NCBI RefSeq assembly: GCF_018070025.1
Contig: NZ_JAGPYQ010000001.1
Location: forward strand, 7,874,001 to 7,938,000
Direction: 5' to 3'
Source of the DNA: Streptomyces liliiviolaceus
Lineage (GTDB): Bacteria; Actinomycetota; Actinomycetes; Streptomycetales; Streptomycetaceae
Length of the DNA stretch: 64,000 nt
Part shown: positions 37,488 to 45,756 of the stretch, in pieces
Position numbering within the stretch: the stretch's first letter is position 1
How the letters are laid out: each line of letters starts with the position of its first letter
Made by a program: the position numbers and the translations under genes
Notes under the pieces: model-generated
Seen by the model: the letters and a program-made list of their open reading frames with translations, nothing else
What the model was told of the DNA's origin: nothing
Database searches by the model: none

Positions 37488-37490
37488 TCC

Positions 37491-38765
37491 GTGGTCACGT
37501 TGCGGGAGTACGAGACGCGCGTCGTCGAGGGGATCCGGTTGAGCGCCGCCGACCGGCTGATGTGCGCGGGCGAGGAGCTCGGCACCCGCATCCGGGTGCG
37601 TGAACTGGCGGGTGGGCGGCTGGAGCTGGCGGCCGGTCCGTTCGTGGGTGTCGTCCGTCTCGACGCCTGCGAGATCCGCGTCCTGCCCAAGTACCTGGGC
37701 GAGGAGCTCGACGTCCTGCGAATGCTGGAGTACGCGGCCGGACGCGAACTGCCCTCGCTGGAAGCCGTACGCACCGTACGTGCTGGCGCTCCCCACCTCC
37801 GCGATCTGGTCGCGCTCCTGGTGACGGAGCACTGTGAGCGGCTGCTGGCGCACGGGGTGCGCCGCGACTACGTGACGATCGAGGACGAACTGCCCATGGT
37901 CCGGGGCCGTCTGCTGGCGGAGCGTCAGGTGCTGCGGCACTACGGGCGGCTGGACCGGCTGGCCTGCCGGTTCGACGAGCACGACACGGACATCGTGGAC
38001 AACCGGCTGTGCGGCGCGGCCGTCGATCTCGCGGCCCGCACGGCGAGTTCCCCCGCCGTACGAGCCAGGGCCCGACGGGCGGCGGCCCGGTTCGCCGGGC
38101 TCGCGCCGACCCGCCTCGGTGATCTGCGCTCGGCGCTCGACGGACTCGACTACCACCGCCACAACGCCCATTACGAGGGCGCGCACCGGTGGGCGGCACT
38201 CCTGTTGTCGGGCGGCGGCGTGCGCGACCTCTTCACGTCGGGATCGCTGGCCTCCCGGACGTTCCTGATCGACATGAACGTGCTGTTCGAGGCCTTTGCC
38301 ACCCGGCTGCTCCGGGAAGCCGCGGCCGGCACCGGGTTCACCGTCCGCGATCAGTCACGCCACCGCGGTGTGCTGCGCAACGAGCGGACCGGACGCCACT
38401 ACAGCGAGGTACGCCCGGACGTCATGATCTCGGGCAGCCGGGACGGGGAGCCGCTGACCCGTCCCGTCGACATCAAGTACAAGTTGTACGACGACAGGAA
38501 GGTCGGCACACCTGATCTCTACCAAGCCTTCCTCTACGCCCACGCCCTCGCCCGGCAGCCTGGGCAGGGTGCGCCGACTTGTGTGCTGCTCCACCCCGGC
38601 GGGGTGTCCGGACCCCGTGAAGACATCACCGTGCGCCGCTGGGACGGCGGCACGTCGGCCCGGGTCCGATCGGTGTCCCTCGGCCTGCCGCCGCTGCTCG
38701 ACGCCCTGAAAGGCGCCGAGCGCGGGCCGGCGCTCGCGAGGGTGCTGGCGGCGGCGCTGGACTGA
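37491..38765 (+). CDS. McrC-family PD-(D/E)xK nuclease subunit
   Basis: The nuclease partner of the preceding McrB. The 424-residue protein has an N-terminal domain with LRVxELAGGRLELAAGPFVGVV-like strands, a helical middle (VTIEDELPMVRGRLLAERQVLR, DIVDNRLCGAA) and a C-terminal PD-(D/E)xK core: Asp310 in EVRPDVMI, then Asp327-x-Lys329 in PVDIKYKLYDD and the following DLYQAFLYAHAL helix. All active-site positions expected of McrC are present, so the system looks intact. The GTG at 37491 is 3 bases after mcrB; no close ribosome-binding site, so translation is probably coupled. It is convergent with the chitinase gene, 25 bases away. Confidence 0.88.
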   Translation: MVTLREYETRVVEGIRLSAADRLMCAGEELGTRIRVRELAGGRLELAAGPFVGVVRLDACEIRVLPKYLGEELDVLRMLEYAAGRELPSLEAVRTVRAGAPHLRDLVALLVTEHCERLLAHGVRRDYVTIEDELPMVRGRLLAERQVLRHYGRLDRLACRFDEHDTDIVDNRLCGAAVDLAARTASSPAVRARARRAAARFAGLAPTRLGDLRSALDGLDYHRHNAHYEGAHRWAALLLSGGGVRDLFTSGSLASRTFLIDMNVLFEAFATRLLREAAAGTGFTVRDQSRHRGVLRNERTGRHYSEVRPDVMISGSRDGEPLTRPVDIKYKLYDDRKVGTPDLYQAFLYAHALARQPGQGAPTCVLLHPGGVSGPREDITVRRWDGGTSARVRSVSLGLPPLLDALKGAERGPALARVLAAALD

Positions 38766-38790
38766 CAGCTCCGCCGCCGTGCCGGAGACC

Positions 38791-40626
38791 TCAGCCGAAA
38801 TAGCCGTCGAAGTTCTTCGAGAACTCCCAGCCGCCGAAGCGGTCCCAGTTGATCGACCACGTCATCAGGCCGCGCAGGGCGGGCCAGGTGCCGTGGGTCG
38901 TGTACGAGCCGCAGTTCGTCTTCTTCGTCAGGCAGTCGAGGGCCTTGTTGGTCTCGGACGACGGTACGTGGCCGTTGCCCGCGTTCGTCGTGGCCGGCAT
39001 GCCGATGGCCACCTGGTCCGGGCGCAGCGGCGGGAAGACGTTCGCCGCGTCGCCCGCCACCGGGAAGCCGGTGAGGAGCATGTCGGTCATGGCGATGTGG
39101 AAGTCGGCCCCGCCCATGGAGTGGTACTGGTTGTCGAGGCCCATGATCGGGCCGGAGTTGTAGTCCTGGACGTGCAGCAGCGTCAGGTCGTCGCGCAGGG
39201 CGTGGATGACCGGGAGGTACGCGCCGGCGCGCGGGTCCTGGCCGCCCCACTTGCCCGTTCCGTAGTACTGGTAGCCGAGCTGCACGAAGAACGTCTCCGG
39301 AGCCATCGTGAGGACGAAGTCGGCGCCGTACTTGGCCTTGAGGGTCTTCACCGCCGAGACGAGGTTCACGATCACCGGGGTCTTCGGGTTCTTGAAGTCG
39401 GTGTCGTCGGCGTTCAGGGAGAGCGAGTGGCCCTCGAAGTCGATGTCCAGGCCGTCGAGCCCGTACGTGTCGATGATCTTCGAGACCGAGGAGACGAACG
39501 TGTCGCGGGCCGCCGTGGTCGTCAGCTGGACCTGGCCGTTCTGGCCGCCGATCGAGATGAGGACCTTCTTGCCCGCGGCCTGCTTCGCCTTGATCGCCGC
39601 CTTGAACTCGGCGTCGGACTCGACCCCCGGGCACTCGGCCGCCGGGCAGCGGTCGAAGCGGATGTCGCCCGAGGTCACCGAGGTCGGTTCGCCGAAGGCC
39701 AGGTCGATGACGTCCCAGCTGTCCGGGACGTCGGCCATCCGCGTGTAGCCGGACCCGTTGGCGAAGCTCGCGTGGAGGTAGCCGACCAGGGCGTGGGCGG
39801 GCAGGTCGGCGGGGTCGCCGCCGCCCGGGCCCGCCGCGGTGGTCGCCGTGACGACCGGGGACTTCGCGGACTCCCCGGCGGCGTTCACGGCGGTGACCTG
39901 GAAGGAGTACGCCGTCGAGGGGGTGAGGCCGGTGACGGTGGTCGACGTGCCGGTCGGCGTCTGGACCTTCGTCCCGTTGCGGTAGACCGCGTAGCCCGTC
40001 GCGCCCTGCACCGCGGGCCAGGACAGGCCGACGCCGGTGGACGTGACCGTGCCGACCGTGGGGGCGCCGGGCGCGGCCGGTGGCTGCACCGCGTCGCCGC
40101 CGGGGCCGACCAGGGAGATGTCATCGGCGTAGTAGGCACCTGTGCCGTACCAGCCGTGCGTGTAGATCGTGACCCGGGTGGTGGAGGGGCCGGTGCGGAA
40201 GGTCGTGGCGAGCCGCTGCCAGTCCGGCGCGGGCTGGGTCCAGGCGGAGACGTCGGTGGTGCCGGTGCCGCTCGCGCCGAGGTAGACGTAGGAGCCGCGG
40301 ACGTGTCCGGCGAGCGTGTACTGGGAGTCGGGCTTGACCGTCACGGTCTGCGCGCACTGCGCGTTGTCGCTGCCGGCCGGGGTCGCCTGCAGCGCCGAGG
40401 CACCGCTGCGGACGGGTGAGCCGACGACGGAGCCCGCCGTGCAGGACCAGCCGTCGAGGCCCGCTTCGAATCCGCCGTTGCGGGCCAGGTCCGCGTCGGC
40501 CGCACGGGCGGCCGACGAGAGCGCGGTCATACCGGGTACGGCCAGGACGGTGGCCGCACAGACGGCGAGGACGGATCTGCGAGCAGATCTGCGAACAGGT
40601 CCGGGAAGAGGTCTGGCGCGATCCAC
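38791..40626 (-). CDS. Secreted GH18 chitinase with CBM and fibronectin-III domain
   Basis: Hydrolyses chitin outside the cell. The 611-residue preprotein starts at GTG 40626, 5 bases after GGAGG. It has a signal peptide (RRSARRSVLAVCAATVLAVP, cleaved after AARA), a beta-sandwich carbohydrate-binding module (NGGFEAGLDGWSCTAG to YYADDISLVG), a fibronectin-III domain (PAAPGAPTVGTVTSTGVGLSW to VVTATTAAG) and the GH18 barrel. The catalytic DxxDxDxE motif is DGLDIDFE, with the Glu as acid; YNSGPIMGLDNQ and LMTWSINWDRFGG are further GH18 positions. A DasR-type site lies 47-60 bases upstream, so expression should answer to N-acetylglucosamine. The module order is standard for Streptomyces family 18 enzymes. 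Confidence 0.95.
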   Translation of the reverse strand: MDRARPLPGPVRRSARRSVLAVCAATVLAVPGMTALSSAARAADADLARNGGFEAGLDGWSCTAGSVVGSPVRSGASALQATPAGSDNAQCAQTVTVKPDSQYTLAGHVRGSYVYLGASGTGTTDVSAWTQPAPDWQRLATTFRTGPSTTRVTIYTHGWYGTGAYYADDISLVGPGGDAVQPPAAPGAPTVGTVTSTGVGLSWPAVQGATGYAVYRNGTKVQTPTGTSTTVTGLTPSTAYSFQVTAVNAAGESAKSPVVTATTAAGPGGGDPADLPAHALVGYLHASFANGSGYTRMADVPDSWDVIDLAFGEPTSVTSGDIRFDRCPAAECPGVESDAEFKAAIKAKQAAGKKVLISIGGQNGQVQLTTTAARDTFVSSVSKIIDTYGLDGLDIDFEGHSLSLNADDTDFKNPKTPVIVNLVSAVKTLKAKYGADFVLTMAPETFFVQLGYQYYGTGKWGGQDPRAGAYLPVIHALRDDLTLLHVQDYNSGPIMGLDNQYHSMGGADFHIAMTDMLLTGFPVAGDAANVFPPLRPDQVAIGMPATTNAGNGHVPSSETNKALDCLTKKTNCGSYTTHGTWPALRGLMTWSINWDRFGGWEFSKNFDGYFG

Positions 40627-40672
40627 GACTGCCTCCTGGCGTGGGGGAGATGGAGGGTGGAGCGCGCTCAAT

Positions 40673-40686
40673 TTGGTCCAGACCAA
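40673..40686. promoter_or_regulatory. DasR-responsive element in chitinase promoter
   Basis: TTGGTCCAGACCAA matches the dre consensus around TGGTCTAGACCA with symmetric arms. It lies just upstream of the chitinase GTG. Confidence 0.8.
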
Positions 40687-40710
40687 TGCTGTTGTCAAGA
40701 CCTCCGGCAG

Positions 40711-41187
40711 CTATCCGCCGTCGCGGTCACCGGCCCCGCCCCGTTCCTCGGTCGCCAGCCCCGCCGCCGCCTCGTGCATGGCCAGTTCCAGCAGCGCCGG
40801 ATCCGTGAGCGTGCCGGAGCCGTCCGGGGGGATCAGCCAGCGGACCCCGCCGGTCGAGCGCCCGGGATACGGGACGACGATCCACGTACCACGGCCCGCC
40901 GTACGCACCCCCGTGCCCAGCCAGCGCGCGGCCGTCCCCGGCGGGACGAAGAAACCCATGCGCGCGTCACCGAAGTCGACGAGCACGGGACCTGGCTGGT
41001 CGAGCACGCGGGACAGCACGTCGAGCGTCGGATAGCCGAGCTGCCCCGGCAGGATGAGCACGTCCCAGACCTTGCCCGCCGGCAGCAGCGCGACCCCCAT
41101 CGGGTTGCGCTCCCATTCGAAGCGGCAGGCTTCCGGGTCCGGTGCCACGGATGCCAGCCACTCGACCGCCGTCTTCGCCCCTGTCAT
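40711..41187 (-). CDS. Conserved actinobacterial protein of unknown function
   Basis: A 158-residue soluble protein, not recognised with confidence. Visible features are WLASVAPDPEACRFEWERNP, WDVLILPGQLGYPTLDVL, FFVPPGTAARWLG and GGVRWLIPPDGSGTLTDPALLELAMHEAA. The spacing of these blocks faintly recalls the N-terminal part of primase-polymerase-type domains, but the catalytic acids are not clear, so this is only a hint. ATG 41187 follows GGGAGG with good spacing, and that site lies in the 3' arm of a 13-bp stem, which suggests translation control by RNA folding. The gene follows the polyamine operon on the same strand. Confidence 0.75.
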   Translation of the reverse strand: MTGAKTAVEWLASVAPDPEACRFEWERNPMGVALLPAGKVWDVLILPGQLGYPTLDVLSRVLDQPGPVLVDFGDARMGFFVPPGTAARWLGTGVRTAGRGTWIVVPYPGRSTGGVRWLIPPDGSGTLTDPALLELAMHEAAAGLATEERGGAGDRDGG

Positions 41188-41193
41188 GGCGGA

Positions 41194-41243
41194 ACCTCCC
41201 TCTCTCGTGTCGACGCTGGTCGCGTCACAGGAGAGAGGGAGGT
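41194..41243 (-). promoter_or_regulatory. Strong leader hairpin covering the ribosome-binding site of the 41187 gene
   Basis: ACCTCCCTCTCTC (41194-41206) and GAGAGAGGGAGGT (41231-41243) form a perfect 13-bp stem. Inside the loop GACGC and GCGTC add a 5-bp inner stem. On the minus-strand RNA the GGGAGG of the gene's ribosome-binding site lies in the arm nearest the ATG. It could equally be the terminator of the FAD-oxidase operon. Confidence 0.75.
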
Positions 41244-41333
41244 CCGGGCCTGGCATTACGCGGCTTTCGGCAACGAATTGTGGAAGTCGTCCCTGCCGCT
41301 CGGCCGGCGAACCGGTGCAGCCGTCGAACCCGC

Positions 41334-42776
41334 TCAGCTGTCGAAGCCCAGACCCACCCGGTCCATCGTCCGCAGCCACAGATTGCGCCGGCCGCCGTGG
41401 GCGTCCGCGCGGGCGAGGGACCACTTGGTGAGCGCGATGCCCGTCCACGCGAACGGCTCCGGCGGGAAGGGCAGCGGCTTCCTGCGGACCATCTCCAGCG
41501 CCGTACGCTCCGTGCGCTCCCCCGCCAGCAGGTCGAGCATCACGTCCGCGCCGAACCGGGTCGCGCCGACCCCGAGGCCCGTGTAGCCGGCCGCGTAGGC
41601 GACCCGGCCCCCGTGCGCGGTGCCGAAGAAGGCGGAGAACCGGGAGCACGTGTCGATCGCGCCGCCCCAGGCGTGGGTGAAGCGGACGCCCTCCAGCTGC
41701 GGGAAGCAGGTGAAGAAGTGCCCGGCGAGCTTCGCGTACGTGTCCGGCCGGTCGTCGTACTCGGCGCGCACCCGGCCCCCGTACGGGTAGACCGCGTCGT
41801 AGCCGCCCCACAGGATCCGGTTGTCGGCGGACAGCCGGAAGTAGTGGAACTGGTTCGCCGAGTCCCCGAGCCCCTGCCGGCCCTTCCAGCCGATCGAGTC
41901 GAGCTGTCCGGCGGTCAGCGGCTCGGTCATCAGCGCGTAGTCGTACACCGGCACGGTGTACGGGCGCACGCGCTTGACCAGGTTCGGGAAGATGTTCGTG
42001 CCCAGCGCGACCCGGCGGGCGCGCACGCTCCCGTACGGCGTGCGTACGGCCATTCCCGCGCCGTGCGCCTTCAGGGTGAGCGCGGGCGTGTGCTCGTACA
42101 CGCGCACCCCCAGTTCGACGCAGGCGCGCTTGAGTCCCCAGGCGAGTTTGGCGGGGTGCAGCATGGCGACGCCCCGGCGGTCGTGCAGGCCGCCGAGGAA
42201 GGTCGGTGAGTTGACCTGCTCCCGTACGGCGTCGGCGTCCAGGTGCTCGACGCCGTCGGCGAGGCCGCGCTCCTTCAGCTCCTCGTGCCAGTCGCGCAGT
42301 TCGGCCGCCTGGTACGGCTCGGTCGCCACGTCGATCTCGCCGGTGCGCTCGAAGTCGCAGTCGAGGGAGTAGCGGGCCACGGTCGCCTCGATGCCGTCGA
42401 GGTTGCGGGCGCCCAGCTCCTCCAGCTGGTGGATCTCGTCGGGCCAGCGGGTCAGACCGTTGGACAGGCCGTGGGTGAGGGAGGCGGCGCAGAATCCGCC
42501 GTTGCGGCCCGAGGCGGCCCAGCCCACCTCGCGGCCCTCCAGCAGGACCACCTCGCGCCCGGGGTCGCGTTCCTTGGCGAGGAGCGCGGTCCACAGTCCG
42601 CTGTAGCCACCGCCGACGACGAGCAGGTCGCAGGTCTCGGCGGCGGTGAGCGCGGGCTCGGGGCGGGGTTTGCCGGGGTCGTCCAGCCAGTACGAGATCG
42701 GCTGGACGTCGGAGAGCGACTTCGCCCAGTTCCTGTCGGTCCGATCGTTGTCACGGCTCATGGCGCTCGGGGCCAT
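41334..42776 (-). CDS. FAD-dependent amine oxidase, probable gamma-glutamylputrescine oxidase type
   Basis: A 480-residue flavoprotein of the DAO/PuuB family that would oxidise the free amine of gamma-glutamylputrescine or a related polyamine to an aldehyde. The FAD dinucleotide motif is DLLVVGGGYSGLWTALLAKE, followed by LLEGREVGWAASGRNGGFC, the PuuB-like serine/arginine-asparagine-glycine flavin loop, and the C-terminal FAD site GYTGLGVGATRFGADVMLDLL. ATG 42776 follows TTGGGAG at 8 bases. It is the last gene of the pot operon (29 bases after potC), so uptake and oxidation are coupled. No glutamylputrescine synthetase is in the window, so direct oxidation of another amine is possible. Confidence 0.88.
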   Translation of the reverse strand: MAPSAMSRDNDRTDRNWAKSLSDVQPISYWLDDPGKPRPEPALTAAETCDLLVVGGGYSGLWTALLAKERDPGREVVLLEGREVGWAASGRNGGFCAASLTHGLSNGLTRWPDEIHQLEELGARNLDGIEATVARYSLDCDFERTGEIDVATEPYQAAELRDWHEELKERGLADGVEHLDADAVREQVNSPTFLGGLHDRRGVAMLHPAKLAWGLKRACVELGVRVYEHTPALTLKAHGAGMAVRTPYGSVRARRVALGTNIFPNLVKRVRPYTVPVYDYALMTEPLTAGQLDSIGWKGRQGLGDSANQFHYFRLSADNRILWGGYDAVYPYGGRVRAEYDDRPDTYAKLAGHFFTCFPQLEGVRFTHAWGGAIDTCSRFSAFFGTAHGGRVAYAAGYTGLGVGATRFGADVMLDLLAGERTERTALEMVRRKPLPFPPEPFAWTGIALTKWSLARADAHGGRRNLWLRTMDRVGLGFDS

Positions 42777-42805
42777 GATTTCAACTCCCAACGAATGTGA
42801 TGCGG

Positions 42806-43606
42806 TTATGCCTTCTGGCGGTTGCGGCGATTTCCGATGACCATTCCGGCCAGCACGAACAGTACGGCGACGAGGAACATGGCCGTACCGATGACATTGA
42901 TCTGGACGGGTGTTCCGCGCTGTGCGGAACCCCAGACGAACATCGGGAACGTGACGGTCGAACCGGCGTTGAAATTGGTGATGATGAAATCGTCGAAGGA
43001 GAGCGCGAAGGCGAGCAGCGCTCCCGCGGCGATACCGGGCGCGGCGATGGGCAGCGTCACCCGCAGGAAGGTCTGCAGGGGGCCCGCGTACAGATCCTGC
43101 GCGGCCTGTTCCAGGCGCGGGTCCATCGACATCACGCGGGCCTTGACGGCGGTGACGACGAAGCTCAGACAGAACATGATGTGGGCGATGAGGATCGTCC
43201 AGAAGCCCAGCTGGGCGCCCAGGTTGAGGAAGAGCGTGAGCAGCGAGGCGGCCATGACGACCTCGGGCATCGCCATCGGCAGGAAGATCAGCGAGTTCAC
43301 GGCGCCGCGCGCGCGGAAGCGGTAGCGGACGAGCGCGAAGGCGATCATCGTGCCGAGGACGGTGGCGCCCAGGGTCGCCCAGGCGGCGATCTGCAGGCTC
43401 AGTGAGAGCGAGCCGCAGAGGCCGGCGACCCCGCAGGGATCGGTCCAGGCGTCCGTGGAGAACTGCTGCCATTCGTAGTTGAAGCGCCCCTTCGGATTGT
43501 TGAAGGAGAACACGGTGACGACGATGTTGGGCAGCAGCAGATAGCCGAGGGTCAGCAGACCCGCGATGACGACGAGACGGTTTCTGAACCAGCGCAAGAG
43601 GCCCAT
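42806..43606 (-). CDS. potC: Spermidine/putrescine ABC transporter permease
   Basis: Inner-membrane permease with six membrane segments, 266 residues, the usual PotC length. The EAA loop is DPRLEQAAQDLYAGPLQTFLRVTLP and the C-terminal DDFIITNFNAGSTVTFPMFVW is characteristic of PotC. The start codon directly abuts the potB stop. It completes the importer with PotA, PotB and PotD. Confidence 0.94.
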   Translation of the reverse strand: MGLLRWFRNRLVVIAGLLTLGYLLLPNIVVTVFSFNNPKGRFNYEWQQFSTDAWTDPCGVAGLCGSLSLSLQIAAWATLGATVLGTMIAFALVRYRFRARGAVNSLIFLPMAMPEVVMAASLLTLFLNLGAQLGFWTILIAHIMFCLSFVVTAVKARVMSMDPRLEQAAQDLYAGPLQTFLRVTLPIAAPGIAAGALLAFALSFDDFIITNFNAGSTVTFPMFVWGSAQRGTPVQINVIGTAMFLVAVLFVLAGMVIGNRRNRQKA

Positions 43607-44536
43607 CTAGACCAGATCCTCCGTCCCGGACTTGCGGATGTAGAGCGTGACGATGGCCAGGATTCCCGCCATGAGAATGAAGGAGAGGGCCGCGGCCGTC
43701 GGATAGTCGAGAATGCGCAGGAACTGCGTCTGGATGACGTTTCCGACCATGCGGGTGTCGGTGGAGCCGAGCAGGTCGGCGTTCACGTAGTCGCCGCTCG
43801 CCGGGATGAACGTCAGCAGCGTCCCGGAGACGACCCCGGGCATCGACAGCGGGAAGGTCACCTTGCGGAAGGTGGTGAAGGGCCGCGCGTACAGGTCGCC
43901 GGCCGCCTCGTGCAGCCGCCCGTCGATGCGTTCGAGGGAGGTGTAGAGCGGCAGGATCATGAACGGCAGGAAGTTGTACGTGAGACCGCAGACCACCGCG
44001 AGCGGGGTGGCCAGGACCCGGTCGCCCGCGGTGACGCCCAGCCAGCTCGTGACGTCCAGGATGTGCAGCGTGTTGAGGGCGCCGACGACCGGGCCGCTGT
44101 CCGCGAGGATCGTCTTCCAGGCGAGCGTGCGGATCAGGAAACTGGTGAAGAAGGGCGCGATGACCAGGATCAGGATCAGATTGCGCCAGCGGCCCGCGCG
44201 GAACGCGATGAGGTACGCGAGCGGATAGCCGAGCAGCAGGCACAGGATCGTGGCGGTGCCCGCGTAGGCGATGGAGCGCAGGAACTGCGGCCAGTAGTCG
44301 GCCACCGCGTCCCAGTAGGTCGCGAAGTGCCAGGTGACCTTGTACCCGTCCTCCAGGGAGCCCGTCTGCACGGACGTGGAGGCCTGGTAGACCATCGGCA
44401 GCGCGAAGAAGACGACCAGCCACAGGATGCCGGGGAGCAGCAGCCAGTACGGGGTGAGGCGGCCCCTTCTGCGAGGGGGGCGCTCCTTCGGCGCGGGGGT
44501 GGGCGCCAGGGGTGGCGCGTCGGTGACGGTCGTCAT
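43607..44536 (-). CDS. potB: Spermidine/putrescine ABC transporter permease
   Basis: Inner-membrane permease of 309 residues with six membrane segments after a proline-rich N-terminus (LAPTPAPKERPPRRRGRL). The EAA loop is DGRLHEAAGDLYARPFTTFRKVTFPLS, and TFIPASGDYVNADLLG is typical for PotB. ATG 44536 overlaps the last base of the potA stop (TGATG), so translation is coupled. Confidence 0.94.
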   Translation of the reverse strand: MTTVTDAPPLAPTPAPKERPPRRRGRLTPYWLLLPGILWLVVFFALPMVYQASTSVQTGSLEDGYKVTWHFATYWDAVADYWPQFLRSIAYAGTATILCLLLGYPLAYLIAFRAGRWRNLILILVIAPFFTSFLIRTLAWKTILADSGPVVGALNTLHILDVTSWLGVTAGDRVLATPLAVVCGLTYNFLPFMILPLYTSLERIDGRLHEAAGDLYARPFTTFRKVTFPLSMPGVVSGTLLTFIPASGDYVNADLLGSTDTRMVGNVIQTQFLRILDYPTAAALSFILMAGILAIVTLYIRKSGTEDLV

Positions 44537-45756
44537 CAGGCCGCCTCTTCCTCGACCGTTTCGATGCCCGCGTCGATGTCCTGGGCGGCGTCCAGGCCGA
44601 AGGTGTGCGCCGGATTCCAGTGCAGGACCACCTCGGCGCCGGGTACGAGCCGGGGGTCGCGGTCGATGTTCTGAGCGTAGACCTCGAACTCCGGGCAGAC
44701 CGGGCTGTCGATGACGTACTGCGTGGAGACGCCGATGAAACTGGAGTCGGCGATCGTGCCGGTGATGCGGTTGCGGCCCGCCGGGATCTCGCCCGCCTCG
44801 TCGGCGTGCGTGAGGGAGATCTTCTCGGGGCGGACCCCGACCAGGACCTTGCCGCCGGCCGTCGTGGGCGCCGAACATCGGGCCTCGGGCAGGACGAGCT
44901 TGCCGCCGCCCGCTCTGAGGACGATCTCGTCGCCGCTCCTGGCGTCCACCTCGGCCTCGATGAGGTTGGAGGTGCCGAGGAAGTTGGCGACGAACGTGGT
45001 CTGCGGGTTCTCGTAGAGGTCGGCGGGCGAGCCGAGCTGCTCGACACGGCCCGCGTTCATCACGGCGACCGTGTCGGCCATGGTCATGGCCTCCTCCTGG
45101 TCGTGCGTGACGTGGATGAAGGTGATGCCGACCTCGGTCTGGATGCGCTTGAGCTCCAGCTGCATCTGGCGGCGCAGCTTGAGGTCGAGGGCGCCGAGGG
45201 GCTCGTCGAGAAGGAGCACCTTGGGGGTGTTGATCAGCGCGCGGGCCACGGCGACGCGCTGCTGCTGGCCGCCGGAGAGCTGGTGCGGCTTCTTGCGGGC
45301 CTGCTCGCCGAGCTGGACCAGGTCGAGCATCTCGCCGACCTGCTTCTTCACGGACTTGATGCCGCGCCGGCGCAGACCGAAGGCGACGTTCTCGAAGATG
45401 TCGAGGTGCGGGAAGAGGGCGTACGACTGGAAGACGGTGTTCACGGGCCGCTTGTACGGGGGCAGGGTCGTCACGTCCTGCTCGCCGAGGAAGACCGTTC
45501 CGGAGGAAGGTTCCTCCAGACCGGCGATCATGCGCAGCGTGGTGGTCTTGCCGCAGCCCGAGGCTCCGAGGAGGGCGAAGAACGAGCCCTGGGGCACGGT
45601 CAGATCGAGCGGCCGGACGGCGGTGAAGGAGCCGTAGGTCTTGCTGATGCCGGAGAGGCGGACGTCACCGCCGGCCCCCGTACCGCTCGTCGTGCCGTTC
45701 TTCACGGTGCTCTTCGCGGTGCTCTTCGCACTGTTGTTGGTGGTCACGGTGATCAC
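44536..45756 (-). CDS. potA: Spermidine/putrescine ABC transporter ATP-binding protein
   Basis: The ATPase of the polyamine importer, about 406 residues. Walker A is [12 protein letters not shown], the Q-loop [12 protein letters not shown], the signature [16 protein letters not shown], Walker [13 protein letters not shown] and the H-loop [12 protein letters not shown]-terminal TOBE-type regulatory domain follows ([12 protein letters not shown]). The start is GTG 45756, overlapping the potD stop by 4 bases (GTGA); a second GTG at 45747 is possible. The N-terminus is a Ser/Thr/Lys-rich stretch ([16 protein letters not shown]) before the ATPase fold. Own ATPase here contrasts with the sugar importer at 19-22 kb, which has none. 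Confidence 0.95.
   Translation of the reverse strand: MITVTTNNSAKSTAKSTVKNGTTSGTGAGGDVRLSGISKTYGSFTAVRPLDLTVPQGSFFALLGASGCGKTTTLRMIAGLEEPSSGTVFLGEQDVTTLPPYKRPVNTVFQSYALFPHLDIFENVAFGLRRRGIKSVKKQVGEMLDLVQLGEQARKKPHQLSGGQQQRVAVARALINTPKVLLLDEPLGALDLKLRRQMQLELKRIQTEVGITFIHVTHDQEEAMTMADTVAVMNAGRVEQLGSPADLYENPQTTFVANFLGTSNLIEAEVDARSGDEIVLRAGGGKLVLPEARCSAPTTAGGKVLVGVRPEKISLTHADEAGEIPAGRNRITGTIADSSFIGVSTQYVIDSPVCPEFEVYAQNIDRDPRLVPGAEVVLHWNPAHTFGLDAAQDIDAGIETVEEEAA

Noticed and set aside
41334..45047. 1237-codon minus-strand frame
   Set aside because: Only its last 480 codons are a real gene (FAD oxidase); the rest is an out-of-frame reading of potC, potB and part of potA.
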